From contig NZ_QTPO01000031.1 in assembly GCF_003853645.1 (NCBI RefSeq), positions 41,219 through 105,218 of the forward strand: 64,000 nt of DNA, given 5' to 3'. The notes below the pieces were generated by a model. The model worked only from the letters and a program-made list of their open reading frames with translations, was not told the DNA's origin and ran no database searches. This document shows, piece after piece, positions 26,428-35,516 of this stretch. A program made the translations under genes and the position numbers. Every line of letters begins with the position of its first letter. The stretch's first letter is position 1. This DNA is from Burkholderia sp. Bp9143 (lineage in GTDB: Bacteria > Pseudomonadota > Gammaproteobacteria > Burkholderiales > Burkholderiaceae).

Positions 26428-28599
26428 TCAGGCCGTCTGCTTCGCCGGCCCCGGATCGCTCTGGCTCGGCCGCCCCGTCTCGACGTGGCCCGCGAAGCGG
26501 CGCACGACCTTGTCGTCGCCGCCGCGCAGCGTCGTCGCGGTGATCGTCAGATCGTACCAGCCGTGGCTCGACGACAGCTCGAAGTGATCCTCGATGCGCT
26601 CGCCCGGCTCCAGCGTGTAGCTGCGCGCATGCGCATGGCTGTACGCGTTGTCGACGACCACGCGGCACGCCGCACGACCGCTGTTGCGCAACTGCAGGTA
26701 CACGTGGCGGTTGCGCACGTCGTAGCCGATCTTCGCTTCCGGGTTCGCGTGACGGCCGTCCGCGGCCAGCCGCGTGTTGCCCTGGAATTCGCACAGATAG
26801 CCGTTCGGGCCGTAGGCGGCGAGATGGTAGTCGCCGCGCGCGGCTGACGTGCTCCAGGTATCGGCGAAGCGGTCGTGCGAGGACACCGCGTAGCGGCGCG
26901 GCGGCGTCGCCGGATTGCGGCGGTCGTACACGTAGAACGCGGCGCCCGCGTCACCCGAGTTCGCGAAATCGAGCGACACGCTGTCGTCGCGGCCGTTCAC
27001 GCGGGCATGCACGAACAGCTCGTACGGCAGCGCGCGCGCCGGACGCGTGCCGGGCTCCTGCGCCGGCATCGACTGCCGTGCGGGCACCTGGTACGCCTGG
27101 CCGGCGGTGGCGATGTGCTGCGGCACCGCGAAGCTCACCGTGCGCGTATCGGGGCGCGCGGAGAAATCGAACGCCGACGTGAGGTCGCCGCAGATCGACC
27201 GGCGCCACGCGCTGATGTTCGGCTCCATCACGCCGAAGCGCGCTTCGAGGAAACGCAGCACCGACGTGTGGTCGAACGTCTCCGAGCAGACCCAGCCGCC
27301 CTTCGTCCACGGCGAGATGATGATCAGCGGCACGCGCGGCCCGAGGCCGATCGGCTGGATGCCGCCCGGGTCCGCGCCCGGCACCAGCGGGCTCATCTCG
27401 CCCGGGTACTTGTTCAGGTCGAGCAGTTCGTCGCCGAGGTTCGACAGCAGGTTCGACGACACGATGCCCTGGCCGCCCACGCCGCTCGTGACCGGCGGCA
27501 CCGGCGGCACGACGTGGTCGAACAGCCCGTCGTTCTCGTCGTAGTTGAGGATGAACACCGTCTTCGCCCACACCTCGGGGTTCGACGTCAGCGCCTCGAG
27601 CACCATGTTGATGTAGAACGCACCGTCGGTCGGCGACGCCTGCGGGTGCTCGCTGTACTTGTACGGCGACACGATCCACGACACCTGCGGCAGGCGGTTC
27701 GCCTGCACGTCGGCCTTCAGCTCGGCGAGCGTGTGGTCCGACGCGCCCTTGTCGACCAGCGGGCCGCTCGCGCCTTCCTTCACCTGGAAGCGCTTGAAGA
27801 ACATCAGCGAGTTGTCGGTGTAGTTGTCGGTCGGGTCGCCCGGGATGCCCGTGCCGCCCTGGTACACCTTCCAGCTGATCTTCGCGTTCTCGAGGCGTTC
27901 CGCGTAGGTCGTCCACGTGTAGCCGTTCACGTCGTCGCGCTCGCCGATGCCCGGGCCGTTCGGCGGGTTGCCGTAGATGTTGCGCGGGTCGACCGTGCCG
28001 GTCCACAGGTAGATGCGGTTCGGCGCCGTGTCGGCGTGCGCGGAGCAGAAGTACGCATCGCAGATCGTGAACGCGTCGGCCAATGCGTAGTGGTACGTGA
28101 GGTCCTGGCGCTTCAGGTAGCCCATCGTCAGCACGTCCTGCTTCTGGTTCACCCACTGGTCCCACTGGCCGTTGTTCCATGCGAGGTGGCCGCTGCTCCA
28201 GCCGTGGTTGGTGCCCGGCTGGAATTCGGTCGTCTGCTTCGGGTCGAGGTAGAACGGCAGCACGTACGGCGCGGACGGGTCGAGCCCGCGCGAATGGTAG
28301 TGCTTCGTGAACACCGACGCCGGCGGCTGCTGCCACACCGGCGCGCCGCTCGGCAGCAGGTGCGGGCGCGGGTCGTTGAAGCCGCGCACGCCGCGCAGCC
28401 CGCCGAAGTAATGGTCGAACGAGCGGTTTTCCTGCATGAAGATCACGACGTGTTCGACGTCGCGGATCGTGCCGGTGCGATACGCGGCCGGCATGGCGAG
28501 CGCCTTGCGGATCGCGGGCGGGAAGCCGGCGTAGGCGGCCATCGCGCCGGCCGACTGGGCGGCGAGGCGCAGGAAATCGCGTCGATTGGTGGCGGACAT
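26428..28599 (-). CDS. Phosphocholine-specific phospholipase C, Tat-exported
   Basis: Secreted phospholipase C of 723 residues that hydrolyses phosphatidylcholine-type lipids. A Tat signal is visible at the N-terminus: NRRDFLRLAAQSAGAMAAYAG. The catalytic phosphoesterase domain has ENRSFDHYFGGLRGVRGF near residue 55, HADTAPNRIYLWTG near 195, and NYDENDGLFDHVVPP near 355. Two C-terminal DUF756-type beta domains start near residues 520 and 620 and are typical of the family. An AGGA site precedes the ATG. Placed next to the AEP genes, it could feed phosphorus scavenging; no direct regulatory link is seen. Confidence 0.94.
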   Translation of the reverse strand: MSATNRRDFLRLAAQSAGAMAAYAGFPPAIRKALAMPAAYRTGTIRDVEHVVIFMQENRSFDHYFGGLRGVRGFNDPRPHLLPSGAPVWQQPPASVFTKHYHSRGLDPSAPYVLPFYLDPKQTTEFQPGTNHGWSSGHLAWNNGQWDQWVNQKQDVLTMGYLKRQDLTYHYALADAFTICDAYFCSAHADTAPNRIYLWTGTVDPRNIYGNPPNGPGIGERDDVNGYTWTTYAERLENAKISWKVYQGGTGIPGDPTDNYTDNSLMFFKRFQVKEGASGPLVDKGASDHTLAELKADVQANRLPQVSWIVSPYKYSEHPQASPTDGAFYINMVLEALTSNPEVWAKTVFILNYDENDGLFDHVVPPVPPVTSGVGGQGIVSSNLLSNLGDELLDLNKYPGEMSPLVPGADPGGIQPIGLGPRVPLIIISPWTKGGWVCSETFDHTSVLRFLEARFGVMEPNISAWRRSICGDLTSAFDFSARPDTRTVSFAVPQHIATAGQAYQVPARQSMPAQEPGTRPARALPYELFVHARVNGRDDSVSLDFANSGDAGAAFYVYDRRNPATPPRRYAVSSHDRFADTWSTSAARGDYHLAAYGPNGYLCEFQGNTRLAADGRHANPEAKIGYDVRNRHVYLQLRNSGRAACRVVVDNAYSHAHARSYTLEPGERIEDHFELSSSHGWYDLTITATTLRGGDDKVVRRFAGHVETGRPSQSDPGPAKQTA

Positions 28600-28828
28600 G
28601 AAGGGGATCCTGTGGGTCGGTAAGGGTGGCGCCGGTCGAGCGGGGCCGGCGGTCGGTGCGTTGCCGTTATTACTCCGCACCGGCATGTCCCGGCCGTGAC
28701 CGGTTCCAGCAGGTTTCTTGCGGTCACCCCCAGCTTTTTTTCGAAGCGGCGCACGATGCGCCTTTCATCCGGCCGACACATGCGTGCGCTACGCTGACGC
28801 GCGATGAAGAGGGGGGAGAAGCCGAGTC

Positions 28829-29746
28829 GTGTTCGATCAGCTGAAGGCGTTCCACGCGACTGTCCGGCAGGGCAGCATCACGCGCGCCGCGCGCCACCTG
28901 GGCGTGAGCCAGCCGACAATCGCCGCGCAGATCCGGCAGGTCGAGCAACTGTACGGCGTCGAGCTGTTCTATCGCAGCGGCCGCAAGCTCGAGGTCACCG
29001 AGACCGGCATCGAGCTGCTGCCGCTCGTCGAGAAGATGATCGCGCTCGAGGCGCAGGCCGACATCATGCTGCGCAACGTTGGCGGCCTGTTCGAAGGACA
29101 CCTGCGGATCGGCGCGACCGGGCCGTACTACATCATGGACGCGGTCGGCCGCTTCTCGCACGCGCATCCGTCGATCGCGCTCACGTGCCGGATTGGCAAT
29201 TCCGAGGAAATCCTGCAGGCACTGCACGAGTTCCGCATCGACCTCGCGGTGTCGTCGCAGCGCAATGACGCGGACGGCCTCGAACGCAAGGTGATTTCCA
29301 CCGATCCGCTCGTGCTCGTCGTGCATCGCGACCATCCGCTCGCACGGTTCGACGCGATCGACGCCGCGCAGCTCGCCGACGTGCGGCTCCTGATTCGCGA
29401 GGAAGGGTCGGTCACGCGCCGCTGCACGGAGACGATCCTCGCGACGGCCGGAGTCGCGGCCACGTCGGTCGCCGAGATCGGCAGCCGCGAAGCAATCCGC
29501 GAGGCGATCCTGCATGGCGTGGGCGGAAGCCTGTTTCCGCGCGGCGAGGCCGAGCGTCATCCGGACCTGCGCGTCGTCGCGCTGCGCGGCGTCGACACGA
29601 CGATCGACGAATACGTGTACTACCTGAAGGCACGTCGCCAGAGCCCGGCGATCGATGCGTTCCTCGCGTGCATCCTGCCGGCGCGGCCCGTCACGCACGA
29701 CGCGCACGACGCGCACGACATGACGCGGCAGGTGAACGCGCGCTGA
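28829..29746 (+). CDS. LysR-family regulator, possibly AEP-associated
   Basis: 305-residue LysR regulator with a GTG start at 28829, preceded by an AGAGGGGGGAGA purine-rich site. The helix-turn-helix is at the N-terminus (FHATVRQGSITRAARHLGVS, then PTIAAQIRQVEQLYGVELF), followed by an effector-binding domain. The C-terminus ends with a His/Asp-rich repeat, HDAHDAHD. LysR regulators of one clade are known beside AEP catabolic operons in Burkholderia and Pseudomonas; its position next to the phn region makes that a reasonable guess. It is divergent from the phospholipase C gene, which is an alternative target. Confidence 0.85.
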   Translation: MFDQLKAFHATVRQGSITRAARHLGVSQPTIAAQIRQVEQLYGVELFYRSGRKLEVTETGIELLPLVEKMIALEAQADIMLRNVGGLFEGHLRIGATGPYYIMDAVGRFSHAHPSIALTCRIGNSEEILQALHEFRIDLAVSSQRNDADGLERKVISTDPLVLVVHRDHPLARFDAIDAAQLADVRLLIREEGSVTRRCTETILATAGVAATSVAEIGSREAIREAILHGVGGSLFPRGEAERHPDLRVVALRGVDTTIDEYVYYLKARRQSPAIDAFLACILPARPVTHDAHDAHDMTRQVNAR

Positions 29747-29850
29747 GCCGCCGCGCACTCACCGGCTTGGCGTCTTTCCCGCCGCACTTCCCCTTACTTT
29801 TCCGGTGCTGTTGTTCTCCGCGTGCCAGCCTTGTTGCTCCCCGCCGCGCG

Positions 29851-31491
29851 TTACTTCGGCAGCGCGGGGATCATCCACGTCAACACGTGCTGCTGCAGGA
29901 ACACGAGCACGCCGAGCAGCAGCGTGAGGATCACGCTGTGCCAGAAGGTGCGCGCGAACACGACGCCTTCCTGCCCCTTCAGGTCGGTCGTCGACACACC
30001 CGTCGCGATGTTCTGCGGCGAGATCATCTTGCCCATCACGCCGCCGGACGAGTTGGTCGCCGCCATCAGCACCGGATCGAAGCCGAGCTGCCGCGCGGCG
30101 ACCACCTGCAGGTTGCCGAACAGCGCATTGCCGGATGTGTCGCTGCCGGACAGGAACACCGCGATCCAGCCGAGCGACGCCGACACCAGCGGGAACAGCG
30201 CGCCCGTCGACGCGACGCCGGTGCCGAGCGTGTAGCTGATCCCCGAGTAGTTCAGCAGGTACGCGAGCCCGACGATCATCATCACCGTGATGATCGCGAT
30301 CCACGTCTGCCGCCACGTCTTGACCACGCATTCGAGGAACGCGCCGACGCCGGTGCGCGTCAGCGCCGCCGTGATGATCGCCGACAGGAGGATCGCGGTG
30401 CCGGTGCCGAGCGGCTGGAAGTCCCAGATCGCCGCATACGGCTTGTGGTACAGCGACACGAACACCGTGTTGTGCAGGCCCGGCCACTTGATCTTCACGT
30501 CGCCGATTGCCGCGATGTTCGCGTGCACCCAGACGATCACGACCACCGACACGACGATCCATGGCAGCCAGCCGCCGAAGCCCGCGCGCGCGGCGCCGGC
30601 CGTGGCGGGCGCGCTGCGCGCGAGCGCGAATTGCGGATCGGGCTGCGGTTTCCACACCTGCAGGAAGCCGATCGTGACGATCAACGACGTCAGCGACGAC
30701 AGCACGTCGGTGAGCTGGTAGCCGAGGAAGTTCGACGTGACGAACTGCGCGATCGCGAAGCTGCCGCCCGACACGAGCAGCGCGGGCCATAGCTTCGAGA
30801 TCGAGCGCAGGCCGCCGTACGCGCCGACCACGTAGAACGGCAGCAGCAGCGCGAAGAACGGCAGTTGCCGGCCGACCATCGCGCCGAGCGTTGCGGGCGG
30901 CAGCGACGTGACCGCGCCGAGCACGGTAATCGGCACGCCGAGCGCGCCGAACGCGACCGGTGCCGTGTTGAACAGCAGCGTGTAGGTGAGCGCTTCGAGC
31001 GCGGGGAAGCCGAGCGCGATCAGCAGCGCGCTGGTGATCGCGACCGGCGTGCCGAACCCGGAGATCCCTTCGAGCAGACAGCCGAACGAGAACGCGACGA
31101 CGAGCAGCACGAGGCGGCGATCGTCGGGCAGGTTGTCGAGCATCCACTGCCGGAACTGGTCGAAGCGGCCCGACTTCACCGCGATGTTGTATAGCAGCAA
31201 GGCATTGAACACGATCCACATCACCGGCACGACTGCGAGCGCCATGCCGGCGCCGACCGCGTTGAACGCGAGGCCGGCCGGCATGCCCCACGCGCCGATC
31301 GCGACCGCGAGGCCGGTGACGAGCCCGGCGAGCGACGCTTGCCACGCCGGCCGGCGCAGCACGCCGAGCGCGATCAGTGCAACCGCGATCGGGATCACGG
31401 CGACGAGGAACGACAGGAACAGCGAGTTGGCGACGGGCGTCAACGGCTGCGCGAACAGGATGCCCGGCGGCAGGGCGGCGGTAGGATTCAT
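29851..31491 (-). CDS. lldP: L-lactate permease
   Basis: Inner-membrane lactate/glycolate transporter of 546 residues with twelve or more membrane segments. Family-typical stretches are GCLLEGISGFGTPVAITSALL near residue 140, NTAPVAFGALGVPI near 175, and a C-terminal block SGSDTSGNALFGNLQ near 445 followed by AATNSSGGVMGKMISPQ near 480. The start MNPTAALPPGILFAQPLTPV is at 31489-31491. Upstream lies an unusual 49-base tandem hairpin repeat that would form part of the leader RNA if the promoter is beyond it. No lactate dehydrogenase gene is adjacent. Confidence 0.93.
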   Translation of the reverse strand: MNPTAALPPGILFAQPLTPVANSLFLSFLVAVIPIAVALIALGVLRRPAWQASLAGLVTGLAVAIGAWGMPAGLAFNAVGAGMALAVVPVMWIVFNALLLYNIAVKSGRFDQFRQWMLDNLPDDRRLVLLVVAFSFGCLLEGISGFGTPVAITSALLIALGFPALEALTYTLLFNTAPVAFGALGVPITVLGAVTSLPPATLGAMVGRQLPFFALLLPFYVVGAYGGLRSISKLWPALLVSGGSFAIAQFVTSNFLGYQLTDVLSSLTSLIVTIGFLQVWKPQPDPQFALARSAPATAGAARAGFGGWLPWIVVSVVVIVWVHANIAAIGDVKIKWPGLHNTVFVSLYHKPYAAIWDFQPLGTGTAILLSAIITAALTRTGVGAFLECVVKTWRQTWIAIITVMMIVGLAYLLNYSGISYTLGTGVASTGALFPLVSASLGWIAVFLSGSDTSGNALFGNLQVVAARQLGFDPVLMAATNSSGGVMGKMISPQNIATGVSTTDLKGQEGVVFARTFWHSVILTLLLGVLVFLQQHVLTWMIPALPK

Positions 31492-31502
31492 CGTGTCTCC
31501 GT

Positions 31503-31655
31503 GTCGACAGGAGTTAGCGCTTTAGCGCTTACGCCTGTCCCATGCTTCGCGGTCGACCGGAGTTAGCGCTTTAGCGCTTGCTCCAGCCCCACGCTTCGCG
31601 GTCGACCGGAAGTCGGTGGGACTTGGCGCCACGGCGCCTGCCCCCATGCAACGCC
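31503..31655. repeat. 49-base tandem repeat with hairpins upstream of lldP
   Basis: Two near-identical units (31503-31551 and 31552-31600) and a diverged third (from 31601) follow each other head to tail. Each unit contains a hairpin centred on a doubled AGCGCT (31518-31531 and 31566-31579), with outer stem bases that differ between units yet still pair. The third copy forms a stem with GGCGCC arms. The repeat begins 12 bases upstream of the lldP start. It may be a leader RNA element, or a REP-like repeat family dispersed in the genome. Confidence 0.7.
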
Positions 31656-32044
31656 GCGGGCGCTCTGGTGCCTGCGCATGCCCCGGTCCCGTATCAAACG
31701 TGCGTTCGACAGCGGCGAAAACCGATCGACGCTTGCGCATGCAACCATGCCGCAGCGCCGACCGATCGGTCGCTTAAAAAAGGTTAGGAGGCGCATCGCG
31801 CTTGCACAAGGGGGGCAAGCCCGATGCGCGCGGTGCCGATACACAAATCCGCCGCATGCTGAACGGCGGCTGGCGCCCCGCTGACGCGCACGCCGGCAAG
31901 CCGTCGGCGCAATGTTGCTCAGGCGACAAAGGTGCCTGACGGCGAGCAGGGTGTTTCGTTTGGCGTCCGAAGCCTAGACTGGCCGCATCGATTCCGCCCG
32001 CGCCGACGAATGCGCGGCTCCGGACACCTCACGGAGCAAAAACG
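31656..32044. other. Intergenic stretch between lldP repeat and DUF4148 gene
   Basis: No gene seen. It contains an imperfect 15-base inverted repeat (31791-31805 with 31815-31829, one mismatch) without a T-run, and a short palindrome near 31760-31772 followed by an A-run. Promoters for both flanking genes should lie here, but I could not pick convincing -35/-10 pairs. Confidence 0.4.
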
Positions 32045-32356
32045 ATGAAGACCATGAAACATGCGGCGTGCGCGTTACTGCTGATCGGCTCGGCTGTCGC
32101 CGCCCAGGCCCAAGCCGCGTCGACGCTGACGCGCGCGGAAGTTCGTCAGGAACTCGCGGAACTGCAGGCCGCCGGCTACCGGGCGAGTCTCGCCAGCAGT
32201 CCCGACTTTCCGCAGAACATGCAGGCGATCATGCAGCGTGCCGCGCAGGCGCGCGGCGACGCGGCCGGCTACGGCAGCGACGTCCATGCGAATGGGGAAT
32301 CGGGGAAACCGGCGCTGCCGCACGCGGTCGATCGCGACACGTACGCGCATCACTGA
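32045..32356 (+). CDS. DUF4148-type secreted protein
   Basis: Small exported protein of 103 residues. A signal peptide, MKTMKHAACALLLIGSAVAA, has probable cleavage near AQAQA-AS. The mature start LTRAEVRQELAELQAAGYR is the signature of DUF4148, a family abundant in Burkholderia and relatives. Its function is unknown. It is located in the periplasm. It is convergent with gshA, about 100 bases away. The gap between them contains a GC-rich inverted repeat near 32417-32450 that could end transcription. Confidence 0.85.
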   Translation: MKTMKHAACALLLIGSAVAAQAQAASTLTRAEVRQELAELQAAGYRASLASSPDFPQNMQAIMQRAAQARGDAAGYGSDVHANGESGKPALPHAVDRDTYAHH

Positions 32357-32454
32357 AGCGGACGAAACCGGGCCGCGCGCGTGAACGCGGGCCCCCTCGG
32401 CCCGCAGCCGACCTGCCCGCCGCCCGCCGCGCAGCGGGCGGCGGGCGGCGGCGA

Positions 32455-34068
32455 TCAAACGCTGAAGCGGTTCAGCGTATAGGCGCGATAGGCCGCGACA
32501 AATGCGTCGAACGATCCGGCCTCTTTCGTTTCCAGCTCGGCCTGCTCGGCCAGCGACTTCGCCGCGAGCGCCTGCTCGGCGCGCATCGTCTCCGCCGACG
32601 GCGGGTTCGCACGAAAATGCGCGGCATGCGCTTCGCTGTGCGCGAGCGCGAACGCGAGGAACGACTGCCCGTTCTCGCGCATCGTGCGCAGCACGCGCGC
32701 CGACGGCGTGCGCTCCGGATCGGCGAGCTTCTCGCGCTGCGCGGCGATCGCGCGCGCATGCTCGTCGCCGCCGCGGATCTCGTCGAGACGGCGCCCGACG
32801 GTTTCGATATCGGCCATCAGGTCGTCCGCCCACGCCTGCAGCGTGACCGGCTGACCGTCGCGCATCAGCGTGAGCCCCGGCTTGCGTCCGTCCATCGTCA
32901 CGCTGCCGAAGTTGGCATTCGCTTCCTTGTAGGCGTCGCAGTCGAGCACGGGGCTCTCGTCGAGCGCGCAGGCGAGCAGGAACGCGTCGATGAAGCGCGC
33001 GGTCTCGAGCGCGATGCCGGTCGGCTCGAACGGATCGATGTCGAGGCAGCGCACTTCGATGTACTGCACGCCGCGCGACGCGAGCGCATGCAGCGGACGC
33101 TCGCCCGAATACGTGACGCGCTTCGGCCGGATCGTCGAGTAGAACTCGTTCTCGATCTGGAGTACGTTCGTGTTGATCTGGATCCACTCGCCGTCGCGAT
33201 GTGTGCCGATCGCCTCGTACGGCGGATACGGCTCGCTCACGGCCGTCGACAGCGCGTCGAGATAGCCGGGCAGCGTGTTGTAGTCGACGTGCAGCGCGGC
33301 CTGCGCGGTCGTGTTCGAGTATCCGAGGTCGCTCATCCGCAGGCTCGTCGCATACGGCCGGTACAGCGTATCGGCATCGAACGCGTCGAGCTTGTGCGGC
33401 TTGCCGCGCAGGAATTTCGCGTCGAGCGCGGGCGATGCGCCGAACAGGTACATCAGCAGCCAGCTACGGCGGCGGAAGTTGCGGATCTGCGCGAGATAGC
33501 GCTCCGACTGGTAGTCGACGAGCGTTGCCGTCGAGCCCTCTTCCGCATGCAGGCGCCGCCACACTTCCTCGTGCAGCGAGTAGTTGTAGTGGATGCCGGC
33601 GATGCACTGCATCGTGCGGCCGTAGCGATACGCGAGGCCGCGGCGGTACACCGTCTTCAGGCGGCCGATGTTCGACGTGCCGTAGTCGGCGATCGGGATT
33701 TGATCGTCGGCCGGCAGTTGGCCCGGCATCGATTCGTTCCACAGCATCTCGTCGCCGAGCGACGTATACACGTAGCGGTGCAGATCGTCGAGGCGTTCGA
33801 GCGTGATCGACGCATCGGCTTCCGCGGGCGTGATCAGTTCGATCAGCGCTTCGGAATAGTCGGTCGTCAATGACGGGTGCGTGAGTGCCGAACCGAGCGC
33901 GCGCGGATGCGGCGAAAACGCGATCATCCCGTCGCGCGTCACGCGCAGGCTTTCCTTTTCGATGCCGCGCAGGCCGTCGGGCAGATGCTGCCGCGTCGGG
34001 CCCGAGCTCAGCGCTTCGAGACGATTCAGCAGCAGTTCGGACTGGCGGAGAGTCATGGTGTTCGACAT
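32455..34068 (-). CDS. gshA: Glutamate-cysteine ligase
   Basis: First enzyme of glutathione synthesis, joining glutamate and cysteine with ATP; 537 residues, matching the proteobacterial type 1 family. Typical segments are GIEKESLRVTRDG near residue 30, TTDYSEALIELITP near 68, and CIAGIHYNYSLHEEVW near 155. RYLAQIRNFRRRSWLLMYLFGASP and YIEVRCLDIDPFEPTGI follow. I start at the ATG 34066-34068 (MSNTMTLRQSELL); an ATG four codons later is also possible. It stands alone and is convergent with the DUF4148 gene. Confidence 0.95.
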   Translation of the reverse strand: MSNTMTLRQSELLLNRLEALSSGPTRQHLPDGLRGIEKESLRVTRDGMIAFSPHPRALGSALTHPSLTTDYSEALIELITPAEADASITLERLDDLHRYVYTSLGDEMLWNESMPGQLPADDQIPIADYGTSNIGRLKTVYRRGLAYRYGRTMQCIAGIHYNYSLHEEVWRRLHAEEGSTATLVDYQSERYLAQIRNFRRRSWLLMYLFGASPALDAKFLRGKPHKLDAFDADTLYRPYATSLRMSDLGYSNTTAQAALHVDYNTLPGYLDALSTAVSEPYPPYEAIGTHRDGEWIQINTNVLQIENEFYSTIRPKRVTYSGERPLHALASRGVQYIEVRCLDIDPFEPTGIALETARFIDAFLLACALDESPVLDCDAYKEANANFGSVTMDGRKPGLTLMRDGQPVTLQAWADDLMADIETVGRRLDEIRGGDEHARAIAAQREKLADPERTPSARVLRTMRENGQSFLAFALAHSEAHAAHFRANPPSAETMRAEQALAAKSLAEQAELETKEAGSFDAFVAAYRAYTLNRFSV

Positions 34069-34541
34069 GGAGACGCAAGTGCGTGACGGCCGCGCGCAGG
34101 ACGCCGCGCGGCCGGCTGGATTATGGGTCGCTTCGTTGGTAGCGGGCACTTTAACATCTCGCCGAGACGCGCGCTTGAGGTGGCTCCGGGCGGTGCGCAC
34201 CCGCCCGTAGCGGGCCGCCGGACGGGCCGATGGCAATGATCGCCACGCGCGGCAAACCGTCTTCGGTGCCGCCGGACGCGGCGATCACGCGAAATTCGTC
34301 GGAAGGAACGTGAGCGGTGCGCGCAACGGTGCCGCCAGGTGCAACCCGCGCAGCCGAACCCACGATGCATCGCCGTCACGGTCGACCCGACCATACGGCG
34401 GGGGCGACGGGCGCCGAAGCGGCCAGATCGCCGTCAAGCGTCGCAACCGTGAGGACGACCGACCGATCGCTGCCGGCTCCGCGCCCTTTGCGGGTTGCAG
34501 CACCGCCCTGCCCGGTCGCACCCGCCGGCCGCCGGCGACCG
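34069..34541. other. Intergenic stretch between gshA and the glycosylase gene
   Basis: No firm gene. A 70-codon leftward frame (34151-34363) has locally coding-like third positions and is listed separately at low confidence. The rest looks non-coding. Confidence 0.4.
34151..34363 (-). CDS. Doubtful small ORF or gene remnant
   Basis: 70 codons beginning MGSAARVAPGGTVARTA. The middle, EFRVIAASGGTEDGLPRVAI, uses G/C in third positions and reads like a real beta-strand-rich protein segment, but the ends do not. I recognise no family and see no ribosome-binding site. It may be a remnant of a longer gene or a chance frame. Confidence 0.2.
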   Translation of the reverse strand: MGSAARVAPGGTVARTAHVPSDEFRVIAASGGTEDGLPRVAIIAIGPSGGPLRAGAHRPEPPQARVSARC

Positions 34542-35516
34542 TCATCCGCCGCGCGCGCCGCCGGCCCGGTCCGCCACGTCGTTCCACAGATGCAGCGCCG
34601 CATACGCGCGCCACGGCCGCCAGCCTTCGGTGCGGCGTTTCTGGCTCGCGAGCCGGTCGAGCGACGGATCGCGCGCGGTGATCGACTGCATCAGCACGAG
34701 ATCGGACGCCGGCCATGCGTCCGGGTCGCGCCACGCACGCATCGCGATGTATTCGACGGTCCACGGGCCGATGCCGGGCAGATCGAGCCACGCGCGGCGC
34801 AGGGCCGCGAGATCGGCCTGTGCGGGATCGAGCGGCACGTGGCCGGCCGCCACCGCACGCGCCATGCCCGTCAGCGCCGCGGCCCGCTTGCCCGGCATCC
34901 CGATCTTCTCCAGATCGCATGCGGCGAGCGCGTCCGGCGTCGGAAAACGCCAGGCGGGCACGCCGTCCGGCGCCGCCATGCCGTCGTCGTGCGCGACGCG
35001 CTCGCCGGCCCGCTGGACGAGCCGGCCGACGATTGTCGTCGCCGCCTTCACGCTCACCTGCTGGCCGACGATCGCGCGCACCGCGAGCTCGAATCCCGAC
35101 CAGGCGCCCGGCACCCGCAGCCCCGGCGCGGCCTCGACGAGCGGCGCGAACCACGGGTCGCGCGCGAGCCCGTCGCCGATCGCGGCCGGGTCCGCGCCGA
35201 GGTCGAACATCGACGCGACGCGGTGCGCGAACGCGTCGTCGACATGGCGCGCGGCGGCCCCTTCGACCGTCGCGATCAGGCAATGCCGGCGCGGATGCTT
35301 CGTGACGGTGAGCCGGCCCGCATCGCCGTTCAGATCGACGATACGGCGATACACGCCGTCGACGACCTGTTCGACACCCGGAATCGCCCGCCCGCTGAAG
35401 AAGCGCAGCACGCGCGCCCAGTCGTACGGCGCCTTGAAGCGCAACTCCATCTGCGCGGACGGCGGCACCAGGCCGCCGTCCGCGATCGACGTGATCGTGG
35501 TTGGTTCGATGCTCAA
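34542..35516 (-). CDS. alkA: DNA-3-methyladenine glycosylase 2 (AlkA-type)
   Basis: Base-excision repair glycosylase of 324 residues that removes alkylated purines. The AlkA N-terminal beta domain is at residues 20-110. The helix-hairpin-helix glycosylase domain follows, with GFELAVRAIVGQQVSVKAATT near residue 140 and the HhH plus catalytic Asp segment LDLPGIGPWTVEYIAMRAWRDPDAW near residue 265. Its TTG start (35514-35516) overlaps the TGA stop of ada, so translation is coupled; an ATG at residue 23 (35450) would give a shorter form. Together with ada it forms an adaptive-response operon for alkylation damage. Confidence 0.9.
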   Translation of the reverse strand: MSIEPTTITSIADGGLVPPSAQMELRFKAPYDWARVLRFFSGRAIPGVEQVVDGVYRRIVDLNGDAGRLTVTKHPRRHCLIATVEGAAARHVDDAFAHRVASMFDLGADPAAIGDGLARDPWFAPLVEAAPGLRVPGAWSGFELAVRAIVGQQVSVKAATTIVGRLVQRAGERVAHDDGMAAPDGVPAWRFPTPDALAACDLEKIGMPGKRAAALTGMARAVAAGHVPLDPAQADLAALRRAWLDLPGIGPWTVEYIAMRAWRDPDAWPASDLVLMQSITARDPSLDRLASQKRRTEGWRPWRAYAALHLWNDVADRAGGARGG

